The notes under the pieces were generated by a model, which was not told where the DNA came from, did no database searches, and saw nothing but the letters and a program-made list of their open reading frames with translations. Both the position numbers and the translations under genes were made by a program. DNA of 64,000 nucleotides from Blastomussa wellsi (lineage: Eukaryota > Cnidaria > Anthozoa > Scleractinia > Plerogyridae): assembly GCA_947652115.1 (NCBI GenBank), contig OX393568.1, positions 22,624,978 to 22,688,977 on the forward strand, read 5' to 3'. Every line of letters begins with the position of its first letter. The first letter of the stretch is position 1. Positions 1 to 10,840 of the stretch are shown here, piece after piece.

Positions 1-3000
1 ATACTTGCAGGAGGTAAAGAGTATGAAGCATGATTTGGCTGAGATGGCGGCTTATTTGCCACTGAAGTTGATGACAGTCCAAAAGAGGTTTCGTTATTGT
101 TGGTCGATAATGTGACCGGGATAGGTCCCACTACAATAAGTGCATGAAAGCCAGTCATTTTTAATTTAATGTTGGTCATAGGAGAACTCTTGGACACATT
201 CCATACCCGTAGAATGCCAGCTTGGGTGTCTAGAAAGTATCAAAGATAAAAAATAAACATAAATATTAACCAGTCAAATCAGATAAATTTTCGAATAGAA
301 TTTGCAATTTAATTTATAAATCTGTTGGGTAAAATAAACGTTGTTGTTGTAAGTTGATTGAAACATTTTTATGCCTTATCAGATATACCACACAAATAAA
401 CATTACCACTTTACCTCCAGTCACAAACACTCCAGGTGCTGACGGCACCCATGCCAACGTATGAATCTTTATTGCTGAGCTTGGCAACTTAAAATTCATA
501 ATCACGCTCATAGAGTCAGTGTCAATCAATCTAATCCCATGATGGGCATTTGAAACCAACAAGTAATCCACGGACAATGGGTCCCATTCAAGGCATGTTA
601 CAGGATCTTCTTCGTCTGGATCTTCAACAGCCTCTGGCCTTAAGTAATGTTTTAAAGCTTTCTGCCCTGGGTTTATAACAGATATACTTCCATCATTATG
701 CCCAAAGACAATTTTGCCTATCTTTCTCGGATTCCAACGAAATTGACACACCTCAGAAAAAAATGTCATGGATTCTAAATGCTTAAATGCCTCTGGAGAG
801 GTAGGGTTCCAAATGTACATAGGTCCACGCCCATATATGTAAGCTATAGAATCTGGATCATGTGGACACCACCCAATGGACTGCACAGGTGATTTCATAC
901 TCTCCAGCATGTTGATTACGTTTTGCCGCGATACACTCCATATGTAAATACGACAGTCACTGCTTGATGTTGCAAGGATGTCGGGGTTCTTTGGATGCCA
1001 TGAAATGCATGTTATGGTCTTCTTGTGTTGCGCCATAATGGCAGACAGACGGAATTCATTAAATTGATGATCTAACTGAAAATAAATCATTCTCACAAGT
1101 TATTACTGTCATAAATATATTTATGGTAAATTATAATATATTATTATAAATTTATTTATTTATAATATATATATACCCACCGCATAGAAGGTCATTCAAA
1201 ATTACAAGGTGGGTTGTTTCAAAAGCCAATTAAGGGAAAGCAATAAGCTAGTTTGAAGAAATACCTGATGCCAGACAGAAAGTAATATTTGTTGTCGAAA
1301 GTGGTCCAACCCATATTGTAAATTAATTCTGAAAAACCCCTTGGGGAGAATTAATAAAGTATTGTATTGTATTGTAACCCGGGGGACCCATGTTTGGGTG
1401 CAATAACCACTGGAGGTCTGAAAACCTGACCTTGTTTAGGACAAAAATAACATCAAACACATACCCTGTTTAGGACAAAAGAAACCATTTTTATAATATA
1501 GCACTAATATCTAGTCCTGAGAATGATCTTATGTTGACTGATGACCTGCTAAATAAATACTGATGAACGTTTCTGATTTTGGACTTGACGGAAGTCTCGA
1601 AGCCATACCCTGTACAGGACGACTCCTTAATATCCATACCCAGTTTAGGACAGGCTCACCTGAATTGTATACCCTGTTCAGGACTGAGGGGTCAAAAAAC
1701 ATACCCCCCTATCCAGCGGCACGCCCTGCATAGCCCATATATTAAATAATAGAGTACCCACCCCAAGGAGAATGTCAAATTTCACAGATCTGAACATCTT
1801 GAAGTTTTTGCAAAGCCATCCCTAGATTCCAATTTCATTTGATTAAGGCTAACAAGGTATTGGGCTTGCAAAAAATATTAAACTCATGTCACTCTAAAGT
1901 CTCAGATTTATCATTTGCCACGACCACAGAGTAAAGGCATGGTGATCAATGCATGTTTGTAACAGACCATCTACTCTGACTCAGGGAAGGGTTTTAAAAG
2001 AACTTCTTTACAAGAACATCTTGGTTCTCAGTTCAGTTTTTTATTATTTGATCCCATTCAACATGACTGGAAGTTGCTTTTTACAAATCATGCTATAAAA
2101 TTTGTTATCTCACACCCATGCAGATGTGACAGTTGAACACAGGAAAAGATCTGTTTCCTTGAGGTATGGACAATGTGATAAACACCTGAACATCTTCAAG
2201 ACATATACATAGATCATGCAATTTAGTCACTCTAGATTTGAGAGACCATGTAGTCCTGGGGAATGATGAATGTGATTTATCTTTGTGAAATATATATGTG
2301 GTGTACCTAGTTTATATGTCAATAAACACGACCAGTGAAAAACTTAAAAAAAAGAATCCCACTTGTAAATTTAAATGCAGAAAAATATTCTATCAATAAA
2401 AATATCAATCAATTAATGATCATAAAATTATGATTAAAGATACCTAAGATGTTATAAGTCCATAATCGAAAAATTGTTCCCTGCTAACACTTTAAAATGC
2501 CAAAAGGTTAATTTTAAATTTATTTTGCCTTAACGCATATTCTATCGAATTAAATATTAAGCTTAAACTGTAAAGTACTTGCTTAATAATTTTTTTTTCC
2601 GAATTTACATTAACATTGCAAAATCATATCAAAGCACCTTAGAACATCTGTTCATATCGAATGAAAAGTACCGGCGTTCTAGCAGTAAGCGACAAAATTA
2701 TCCAAGTTTACGGACGAAAACAGGAATTTTTGAGCAATCACTCGAAGAGACTAGCTTCGCACCAAAATAAACAAACTTCTGTGAAAATTCCAATTCGCGT
2801 AATTAAACCCGACAATGCAAATAAGAGATAACAGTTGCGATTCTCGTTTGCTCGAAATGTTATGGCCAGAAACACGTCTGAAAAATGGAGAAACAAGGAG
2901 TTTGGAGTCCAAAGTTGTTCAATATCGTTCCGCGGTTTGTCCCTATAGTGACAGTGAGGTCATTCCTTACCTCGTAAACGTAAACTGCGAGCGTCGCACA

Positions 3001-3099
3001 GTACGCAAAACGGTCCCCATTGCTGCTTGCTGCACAAACATCAAGGTTACAAGGCTGGCAGCCAGCAGGCAAAAGACTAACTTGTCTCATAAGACTCAT
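1..3099 (-). CDS. WDR17: WDR17, WD-repeat protein 17 (5' part, three exons, continues past left edge)
   Basis: Three minus-strand exons: 3099..2971, 1075..415 and 229..1. Exon 1 encodes a 43-residue start (MSLMRQVSLLPAGCQP and then DRFAYCATLAVYVYE) matching the conserved N-terminus of animal WDR17. It ends at GAG/GTAAGG. Exon 2 follows a TTTTCAG acceptor (LDHQFNEF) and holds several WD40 blades (ISWHPKNPDILATSSSD, EEDPVTCLEWDPLSVDYLL, WVPSAPGVFVTGG). Exon 3 resumes in phase 1 with DTQAGILRVWNVSKSSP. The three pieces follow the human protein in order without gaps. WDR17 is a large WD40 scaffold protein without a well-defined biochemical role. Only about 340 N-terminal residues lie here. The start could also be the second Met (MRQV), which is where the vertebrate protein begins. 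Confidence 0.88.
1076..2970 (-). other. WDR17 intron 1
   Basis: This 1.9-kb interval lies between coding exons 1 and 2 of WDR17. It contains no convincing coding sequence. It holds a cluster of dispersed copies of a short motif (see the repeat at 1424-1700) and AT-rich stretches. Confidence 0.7.
1424..1700. repeat. Cluster of 'ATACCCTGTTTAGGAC' motifs
   Basis: Five imperfect copies of a 15-17 bp motif (ATACCCTGTTTAGGAC and variants such as CCTGTACAGGAC and CCTGTTCAGGAC) occur with irregular spacing in WDR17 intron 1. Several variants are themselves near-palindromic (CCTGTACAGG). They look like a decayed low-copy satellite or the remains of a repeat family. Confidence 0.5.
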
Positions 3100-4577
3100 G
3101 ATCCAGCTGAAAACTGGATAAATTTAGTGGGTTTTCACGGTACCGTTCACTGTTCTCTTAGTCGCTTTTTCCGCCATCTTCCCATAATCGGTCATTCCCA
3201 GCCTTCCAAGAATCAAGGGCCACGCGCGGCCAGCGTACTGGAACTTGCACAGGAAAATTATCCACTCGGGAAATAAATATCAGTCAAAGTTGATTCAGCT
3301 GCTTATATAAGCGCGGATTGATCCAATAATTCTTATGCAGATTTAAAAAGGTAAAAATAGTTTGCGAAATAAAAGTTAGAGCTTTTAGTCCCAAAAAGCT
3401 TTGTAACCAAACATACGTCTGCAAATTAAACTTTATAATATTGCATTTCTGGTGTGATTCAAAGTAACTTTTGAAACAGTGCCATTTTTACTCTTACTCG
3501 TGTAGTGTTTTTATTGTCAAAAAGACAAATATTCCTGGCGACAAACGATATTCACAGCTCGTTTCGCAGCTTTTACTAGCTTTTCAACTGAACAATTAAC
3601 TTTGGTTTTTATATATCGTTCAATTGGTGCTGAGTGAAAATCAGTTTCTCGATGTAAGTTTGGAGGAAAGCTGGTAAATCCTGGTAAATCCCCAAAATAA
3701 TCAAGAAGAATTTGCCGACTGGGAATCAGAAAACAGAAATCAGAAAACGCTGCGTTCACGAATAAACGAAAAGAAAGGGATGGCCTTATGTATAAATTAA
3801 TTAAATGAAAATCTGCAGAATCTGCGAGGAAAATACAAAATGGATTTCATAAACTATGTAAACCCAGTGAAAGTTTTACGGGTGTTTCAGTCAAGGATGA
3901 TGATCTTTCTCGGAGTAAATTGAAGGGACAGGTGCTTTGAAATGAAATGAATCAAAGCTGATCGTTTGACGGTTTCACAGGTCAAATTCGAAAAGACGTT
4001 TACGGTTTTTCAATTTTCTGTAAATGTCAGCTCTGTTTTCTCATGTGGGTTTTAAAGTTATCGCCATAATTCGCGATTTTTTGAATATCAACTAACATAC
4101 AATCTGGGTTCTAGGCGCTTTTCTTGGACAGTTTTCTTGGACAAATATTGGTCTCAACAACATTTACTTTTAGGGAATAGCTAGTGAAAAAAGAACGCTA
4201 ATTTTTTACAGCGATTTGCTTGAATCAGGATTCTGAAACGAATATCCATATTATACAAAACCGTGATGGACAGCGGGTCAATGGAACACCCTAATCCCGT
4301 ACCCAGAAAATTTCTTGTCATTATCAAGGGCAGACTATGAACTGGATAAACACCCAACTGGAAAACCGTTGTCATATATAAAACAGCCATAATAGAAAAA
4401 GCAAAATGAATAACTTCTGTTCAGATTTTATATTACGAGAAGAAAATATTCAAAACTTGTACGTTATTATACCTTGATTGCTTTTAAGAATGTTACGATC
4501 CGAAAATGCAGTTTGTCTGTTTGCCTCTTTTCACTTTTCTTCTCCAATGACAACGTTATTGCAATAGACCAATTTCG

Positions 4578-4699
4578 ATATTTTAAAATTCAGCCTAAAA
4601 CAATGGACTTCAGGTCACTTCAGGATGATCGAGGCTCTGGGGTTTATTCCCCAAAGTCTCGTAATGATATCTATTGTTTTAGGCTGAATTTTAAAATAT
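4578..4699. mobile_element. MITE-like inverted-repeat element
   Basis: A 27-bp terminal inverted repeat (ATATTTTAAAATTCAGCC at the left, its reverse complement at the right) bounds about 120 bp without coding capacity. The structure is that of a non-autonomous DNA transposon. Confidence 0.65.
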
Positions 4700-4935
4700 T
4701 GTAGCATAAGCTGATTGCCCAGGGGTCCCCCTGAGTGAATTGAGGGTCACGTGAGCAACTCAGCTCGTTTAGTTTTTACTATTCTGATTATTTTTTTCTT
4801 ATTTAAGATTATACTTTCTGCTGTATTATGTTCTGTATATCTAGCAAAATAAAATGGTTGTTGTTGTATCTTCTCTTATGACATTGTATATCAGTCTTTG
4901 ACGCTTTAATAATGTATCCTTTAGGAGGAACGAGT

Positions 4936-5103
4936 CGCCTGTGCAGCTGGCGGTTTATTTTGATATCGCGCTCGATCGAAACAAGCAGTGACAGCCGAGA
5001 GGGCCTGCATGAGGGAGAGCGTAGTGCGTTGCGGAATTTCGCGGCTTTCACTGCTTGTTTCGATGGAGCGCGCTACCAAAATAAACCGCCAGCTTCGCAG
5101 GCT
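4936..5103. mobile_element. Foldback MITE with long imperfect arms
   Basis: Inverted arms of about 60 bp read AGCTGGCGGTTTATTTT...CGAAACAAGCAGTGA and return as TCACTGCTTGTTTCG...AAAATAAACCGCCAGCT. The overlapping open frames on both strands simply translate the two arms and are not genes. Confidence 0.7.
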
Positions 5104-5616
5104 AAGGAACGAGTTGGCAATAGCCGAATGATAAAGAATGCAAATGTACAGAGGCAGAGAAGCGTGAGGGGAATGAAAAATCGCTCCGTGAACATTAATT
5201 ACCGACCCTTCCCGTGACACCGTGCACTCCTCAATCTATCCTGTTGTCCAACCTAATTTCGCCCCCTGCAGACGACAGCCGAGGGAACAAGTCAATCAGA
5301 CAGGACTGAGCCGACGATGTTCTTCCCTGAAGTTGCTAAGCAACATGATGTGTTCATTACTTTCGGCTGGCACTAATTCCCTTAATTGACGATTCTGATT
5401 GCACAGTCCTTTCCACAGCATAAAATCAGAAAGATTTACCGATATTTCGTAGTTGTTTCAGTCAATAAAGCAATATTCCTCTTGCGCCATTTGGAAATGA
5501 GATGCTAAACTCCCCTCGTTTGCTATCTACCATTTCATCTCCAACGCTATCTGAATTTCAGAATTAGGCGGCCAGAGGAGGCCGTCTGGAATTCTGGCTA
5601 ATCCACCTCACGTTCG

Positions 5617-5623
5617 TATAAAA
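5617..5623 (+). promoter_or_regulatory. Candidate TATA box of the WAP-domain gene
   Basis: TATAAAA lies about 30 bp before a likely start site near 5648 and is followed by a leader exon with a good donor at 5794/5795. The assignment is by position and motif only. Confidence 0.4.
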
Positions 5624-5647
5624 CATAGCAAATCACGCTCCTTTTTG

Positions 5648-5794
5648 CGCTAAATGACAAGTCACCTGGTCAGCGGTATATGGTGTAGATTCTCTCATAT
5701 TCACGACATGAGGTAATTACCAACCGGAGAATTTGTTATGCACCAGGGAAAGAAAGCGAGAAAATATTGAAAATTACAAGTTGCCCTTGGAAAG
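5648..5794 (+). other. Candidate 5' UTR exon of the WAP-domain gene
   Basis: The segment downstream of the TATA box ends in AAAG/GTAAGTA, a strong donor. The next acceptor (TTTATTTCAG at 7351-7360) opens the exon holding the start codon at 7376. A spliced leader exon is therefore plausible; transcript data would settle it. Confidence 0.4.
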
Positions 5795-7375
5795 GTAAGT
5801 AAAATAATTTTTGGATACATTTTGGCTTCTGAGAAATACTGTTAGTGTGCAGTCTTCCTTGCTACGTTCAGAGAGATTGAGATAACGGGAAAAATAGAGG
5901 TAGTTTTGATGAACTCCAATCGTTATTGAAATTTATTATTACTTTCAACGGGTTTTCTTCTTTTTTACCATTAGAAAGTATTTAGATACCTCAGTGGATA
6001 CTTATATTTGAATTTTCACAGATTGCCGATATTTTGATGTTACGTTCTCCAAAAGTCTACATAACTTGTACAGTTGTAGCATAAAGTTGTCTGGGGAGAC
6101 CAAACTAATTTTATGTTATTTTGCGTCGTAGTATTTCATGTATACTTCAAAAGACCACACTACCTATTATACACAAATCACCGTAATTTCCTTGTCGCAA
6201 GCTTCTGATTTTTAGCGTTTTTCTAGTTAATCGTCAGGAGACTATTTTAAATCTACTCATGTGCGAAACTATCAACAACCTGCCACTGGAACAAACGGGT
6301 ACCCAAGGTTGATAAATTGATCCCGAGGTAGAATGAATATTAGCTAGTAAAAGAACAAACACGGACTCATTTAGTGCTCGATAAATAAGTCTGAAGTCCT
6401 CCAAGAAATTCTTGCGGTCCCAAGTTTAAATTATCGTAAAGAAATGAAACGGAACGAGGGGCGAAGTCCGATCCTGTTTCTCTGCGCACTATTTTACTCG
6501 CAAAAGCGTACAAAAGCGCTCAAGCGGAAGGCGTCCCGAGAAAACTGAGCTTTTCATGTTAGTCCTTGCAAACGTTTTTCTAAGTTCAAGCCCGGCCCAT
6601 CAAGGTATAGTCCACTAAGAAGTCTAACTGCACCACGGTTTCCAGTCTCTTTTGCAAGGTCTCGTCATTCGTCGTCTTAATACATTATAAAGTCAAAAGT
6701 ATGTCTGCTTCGATCTTGCGACCGTAGTCGTCTCTCCGCAAATGAGTGTCAAATGTTTGGATTTCGCAAACTGAGGAACCTTGAAATTAAGTTTAACCTC
6801 GCTGTGTGTTAATTTGTAGAACGAAAGTACGTATATATAGATCATCTGAAACTATTATTCGCGAAGTTACTAGTCCGCTGACGAGATGCCTTCTCTTCAG
6901 CTCTTCAGTCAGACATTCCCCTTTATTTTGCGTGGATTTATTAGTTTCTACTAGTTTCTGGTCAGCTGCAAAAATAATTAAATTTTAGTTTATCACAACT
7001 GTAATTTTTGAAAAGAACTAGAAAAGAACTTCATCTGCTCCTGCAGAAACAAAAAATTTAAGAAACAACCAAGACGGATATAGAGAAATAGTCTAAAAAG
7101 ACTTTATTTATACAATTACGCCTTTCCAAATATAAATACGATTTTCCAAGCGAATATGGGGGGTATAAAGATATAGGTGGACTCGAGTCTCCGGGAATAA
7201 ACAGTTTAATATAAACTCAGCGGAAGAAAGCAGGCTCACAAGAAGATTTTTTTTCCGCTTGGTTTTTCATAAATTTTCACTGAGTTCCAAGGTTTTGATC
7301 TATTGAATACCAAGACTCCATACGTTTACCATTTGACGTTTATCTGTGTTTTTATTTCAGAAAAATAAACCCTGG

Positions 7376-7489
7376 ATGAGGGGAAGAATGAGGGCATTTG
7401 TAATTTTATTTTTAGCTGGATATGCTGTACTATGCCAATCAGGTAACAACTGATTATTTGATATATAGATCATCTTATTAGACGTTTTG

Positions 7490-7532
<43 letters not shown>

Positions 7533-10500
7533 TAATTTAAAAAACAACGAATAAAAATTCTCAGCGATACTACACAACAAAACTTTTAATAAGAGATTTA
7601 TTATCCAACACACGAAATCGTTATGCCAGTGCGGGCGAATTTCTAACCGGTTAGCTGGAGTACAAATACCGCGTGATATTTGTACTCGTTTTGGGCGTAA
7701 TTTGTACTCTACGAAGCACAGTTGGATAATAAATATTGATATTTTTTAAATAATTGTTGTGTTGATGTCTTTAACTTTACAATCTCTACAATCGTTTGCT
7801 AACGTTCTGGATTCTTTTCTCTTTCATTTCCACATAGGATCCATTAAGAGAAACAAAAGAGGTAAGTCAAATCAAGTATTGCTCGTGTCGACAACGACAG
7901 AAAACCAAAACCTCCTCTCAATCAAGAAGATCTTAAAGTCATTCTTCTGAATTTCGATTCAGATTGATTTCAATCAGAAATTGGCATAAACTGCTTGGAA
8001 AATACCCACCTCATTTCCTAGCTATACGATACCGCAGGACACTATCGTGGCTCAATTTGTTTTGAAAGTATTAAACGTGGTGCCCATTCCCCCCTCAGGG
8101 TACCTTTCTCGGACGGGTTTGTGCGGGAGAGCCGAGGAAAACTTTAAAATAAAGGACCCCAGGCTGAATTTCTGGGGAGTGGCGTACGTGCTGCCAGATG
8201 ACGCTAATCCCAAATGCACTGAGTCCGAGTGTTCAGAGGATAGTCATTGCGACGCTGACCGGAAGTGCTGTAAGAATTACTGCGGAGGCATGGTCTGTAC
8301 ACCTACAAGTAAGAATTAATGTGATTAAGACGAAAAGTAAGCAGATACGGTTGGTGCCGTCGACTAATCAAACAGTTAAAAGTGAGGTTTGAAATCTGTT
8401 TTAAATCTGGAGATGGGCAGAGCCAAATTGACAATCTGCTGTGGTAGCACAGCGACAAGATTTATTCCTGTTTACCCTGTATGGGACGTCAACCCATAAA
8501 AAATTACTTTAATCCCCTCCCCACCCCCCTACTTGTCCTACTAGCTAGACACCGACCGATAGTGATGCTGGTTATATAGGCGGGAAATTTGAGCTGAGAT
8601 TTTTTGTTCAAATGCCCTACCTCAGGGTATTTTTGGATGGTCAACAGAGCCACTAAAAGTCAATAAAATATTGCTGGTCAAATTAAAGCCCCAACTATGT
8701 GGCAATAAATACTTGTCAAATCCCCCACCTATGCTCTCCCTCTCCCCCCACACACAACTCGGGCTTAATACTGGCAGGTGCACAACAGCACCTAGCAGGG
8801 CACTGCGCCGCTCAATGCCAAATCTTTGCAAGAGCAGCGATACCGAATGTATTTATAATGTATATGACGTTATAAAGCTTTTAACTTGTATTCCGGCCTT
8901 CTTTTCTTTCAGCGCGAGATCCAAACCCATGTAAGGTAGGTTAAAAAAGAAGTTTGGCAAAAATATTTGATACCTGATGCATTCCGTATGTACTGTTTTC
9001 CGAAGGCTATAAGACTTTTTGCTCTTTTCTTCATTTTATCAGAAATTCATGTGTCCAGCCGGTCTGACGTGTAAGGTTCAGTATGTTCCATGTGTGATGC
9101 CAAAATGCAAGGACGCCATCGCTGTTAACAGACCGACATGTATTAAGGACCCGGCGGGTAAGTTAAAGTCTTCCTGAGCTTCTTTTGGATCTAGGGGGTA
9201 GGGGGAGGAGTGTGATGGGGAGGGTGGCGGTGGAGTGGGATGGAGTGGGGTGGGAGGGGAACGGTGGAGTCGGATGTAGAGGGGTGGGAGGGGGAAGGTA
9301 TGAGGTTAAAAACTGTGGAAATCCGTAGCGGGACAACATTTCACAATTTTGGTGTTCCTGGTTGCAGTGCTCCTGTGTTATTTTAATCACACAGAAAATC
9401 GCACGAAGAAGAGTAAAAGGTTTGGACGTTAACCTCGTGCAATTTTCTGTACTTTTTGTTATTATAATTTCAACCCCTGTGGTATTTTGAGAAAATGACG
9501 TCATTTTCTCAAATTCTCAACCAAGTCATGGAACAAGGAGAATTAATGGCGGCCGTAAATTCTGGGAAATAAAGGTCCAAAAAAGACAACTTCTAATTCT
9601 CGTAATGGACTGAAATTTGGCAAGATACCTGAAAAAGTCGTACTATTAACGAAAATGTAAAAAAAGAATATCGAAAATTTCATAGTAGTAGCACTTTAAT
9701 GAGTTTGAGAAACATTTATACAGAATATTAGTATCTCTTTCCCCATAATTACTACACTTCATTATATGTTAACATTGTATTATTTTGCTTTCATGCTTTC
9801 GTCGATTTCCCTATGGTAGCAGCAGCAGCCCCGCCAGGTAATTAGATTCAAATTTGAAGAGTTTAAGAATGTTGCTAGAAAGGCATCGGAACATGACGAG
9901 AACCAACAACAAACTCAATCCACATATGACGTGGAGGCCAGCGCTCTCACTACAGCAGAAAGGATCGGAAACGTTGCGATGCGTCATCAAGCTTGTGATT
10001 GTCCAAAATGCATTCATCTGATACCTTTATTACACAACTCGATCTCTTTTTAAGCAACTCTTTTTTTTTTCTTGTCAGTTGTCAGTGAGCCGTTATGAAA
10101 TCAACAGTTATTCTAAAACCACACTCATATATTATGGTTTTCATTGAGGGAGGCTCGCGAACGATAAAACACCGAACTTTCCAGTTTTGCTTGCATCTTT
10201 CGGCAGTGAGAACTCAGTATTAAGAGAAAAACTTCCAAAAACCATTAGAAACCGGAATTGGTATAATGAAAATTGACTTGAGGAGCGCCTGCAAAAGGGA
10301 CATTTGTTTTATTTTATATAGAAATTATCTAAAGAACCAGTCTGTTGATTGACAAATCAAAACTGTTGATTTTTTTCAACAGCACCACCTGCAGCACCAG
10401 CAAACCCTGCACAGCCAAACTACGCGCCTTCTATGTTCCAGCAACCGCTGGCATATCAACAGCAACCGCAGGTTCCTCCGGCGCCTTTCATGCAGCAACC

Positions 10501-10840
10501 AATGGCGCCCATGCCACCCGCAATGCCACCAATGGGTGCATTTCAAAACGACGAACTTGGCAATGAAGCTGGTTTTCAAGCTGGTTTAGCAGGAAGCCAG
10601 CCTGATATGGAAACTGGTCTAAGTGATACTTCGCTGGTGAACGCTTTACAAAACGAAAATCAACAAATGGCGTTTCAAAACGAAAACCCAGCACCTACCG
10701 ATCAAAGTAACTTTTTTCAACCGCCACCAGCTGATGAACAACAGCAACCTTTATCAGATGCGCCAGAAAGCGAACCTCCATCGGCTGCTCCCCTGATCGC
10801 ACCGCAGCCCGGCTGGGATCGAAGCTCGACAGTTCAGTGA
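7376..10840 (+). CDS. Secreted WAP-domain, Cys-rich protein with Pro/Gln/Met-rich tail (7 coding exons)
   Basis: Exons: 7376..7442, 7838..7861, 8099..8308, 8913..8935, 9043..9157, 9820..9837, 10383..10840 (915 nt, 304 aa plus stop; all phases match). The start gives a signal peptide (MRAFVILFLAGYAVLCQS), then a dibasic stretch (KRNKR) that could be a processing site. Residues about 35-100 form a WAP four-disulfide domain: eight cysteines with the SHCDADRKCC..YCGGMVC pattern. A second cysteine module follows (PCKKFMCPAGLTCKVQYVPC..C..C). Two exons then encode an Ala/Pro linker and a 150-residue low-complexity tail rich in Pro, Gln, Met and acidic residues. It is extracellular, either a protease inhibitor or antimicrobial type or a matrix component; WAP domains serve in both. 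No orthologue is named with confidence. The third acceptor (CCCCCCTCAG) was chosen for its pyrimidine tract; GAAAG/TA upstream also keeps frame. Confidence 0.75.
7474..7593. mobile_element. Short inverted-repeat element in WAP gene intron 1
   Basis: Left arm CTTATTAGACGTTTTGTTAT and the matching right arm ending AACAAAACTTTTAATAAG flank about 30 bp. It is non-coding and MITE-like, and is followed directly by a second element. Confidence 0.6.
7597..7733. mobile_element. Second short TIR element, adjacent to the first
   Basis: TTTATTATCCAAC at the left matches GTTGGATAATAAA at the right. An internal smaller palindrome is also present (GAGTACAAATACCGCG / CGCGTGATATTTGTACTC). Confidence 0.55.
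8585..8790. repeat. Interspersed repeat copy, 'empty site' for nested insertions elsewhere
   Basis: This intron 3 segment is an uninterrupted copy of a repeat that occurs again at 54235-56060. Shared blocks are GAGCTGAGATTTTTTGTTCA, AAATGCCCTACC, and the later GTCAAATCCCCCACCTATG. The second copy is split by two transposon insertions. Confidence 0.65.
9192..9300 (+). repeat. G-rich low-complexity tract
   Basis: About 110 bases in WAP gene intron 5 have repeated runs of three to five G on the plus strand, with potential for G-quadruplex formation. The proline-rich minus-strand frame across it is an artefact of composition. Confidence 0.6.

Larger units (their letters stand above)
3100..5616. 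other. Intergenic region upstream of WDR17
   Basis: This interval lies between the WDR17 start and the TATA box of the WAP gene, so it should hold the WDR17 promoter and 5' UTR. No protein with recognisable similarity is encoded. Two short inverted-repeat elements lie in it (4578-4699 and 4936-5103). The small open frames here are shadows or fall inside those repeats. Confidence 0.5.

Noticed and set aside
2815..3273. 153-codon plus-strand frame
   Set aside because: It runs antisense over WDR17 exon 1, which has clear similarity on the minus strand.
4809..5220. Three overlapping 80-101 codon frames on both strands
   Set aside because: They lie within or beside a foldback MITE and translate its inverted arms.
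9163..9504. Proline/serine/histidine-rich minus-strand frame
   Set aside because: It translates a G-rich low-complexity tract in an intron.
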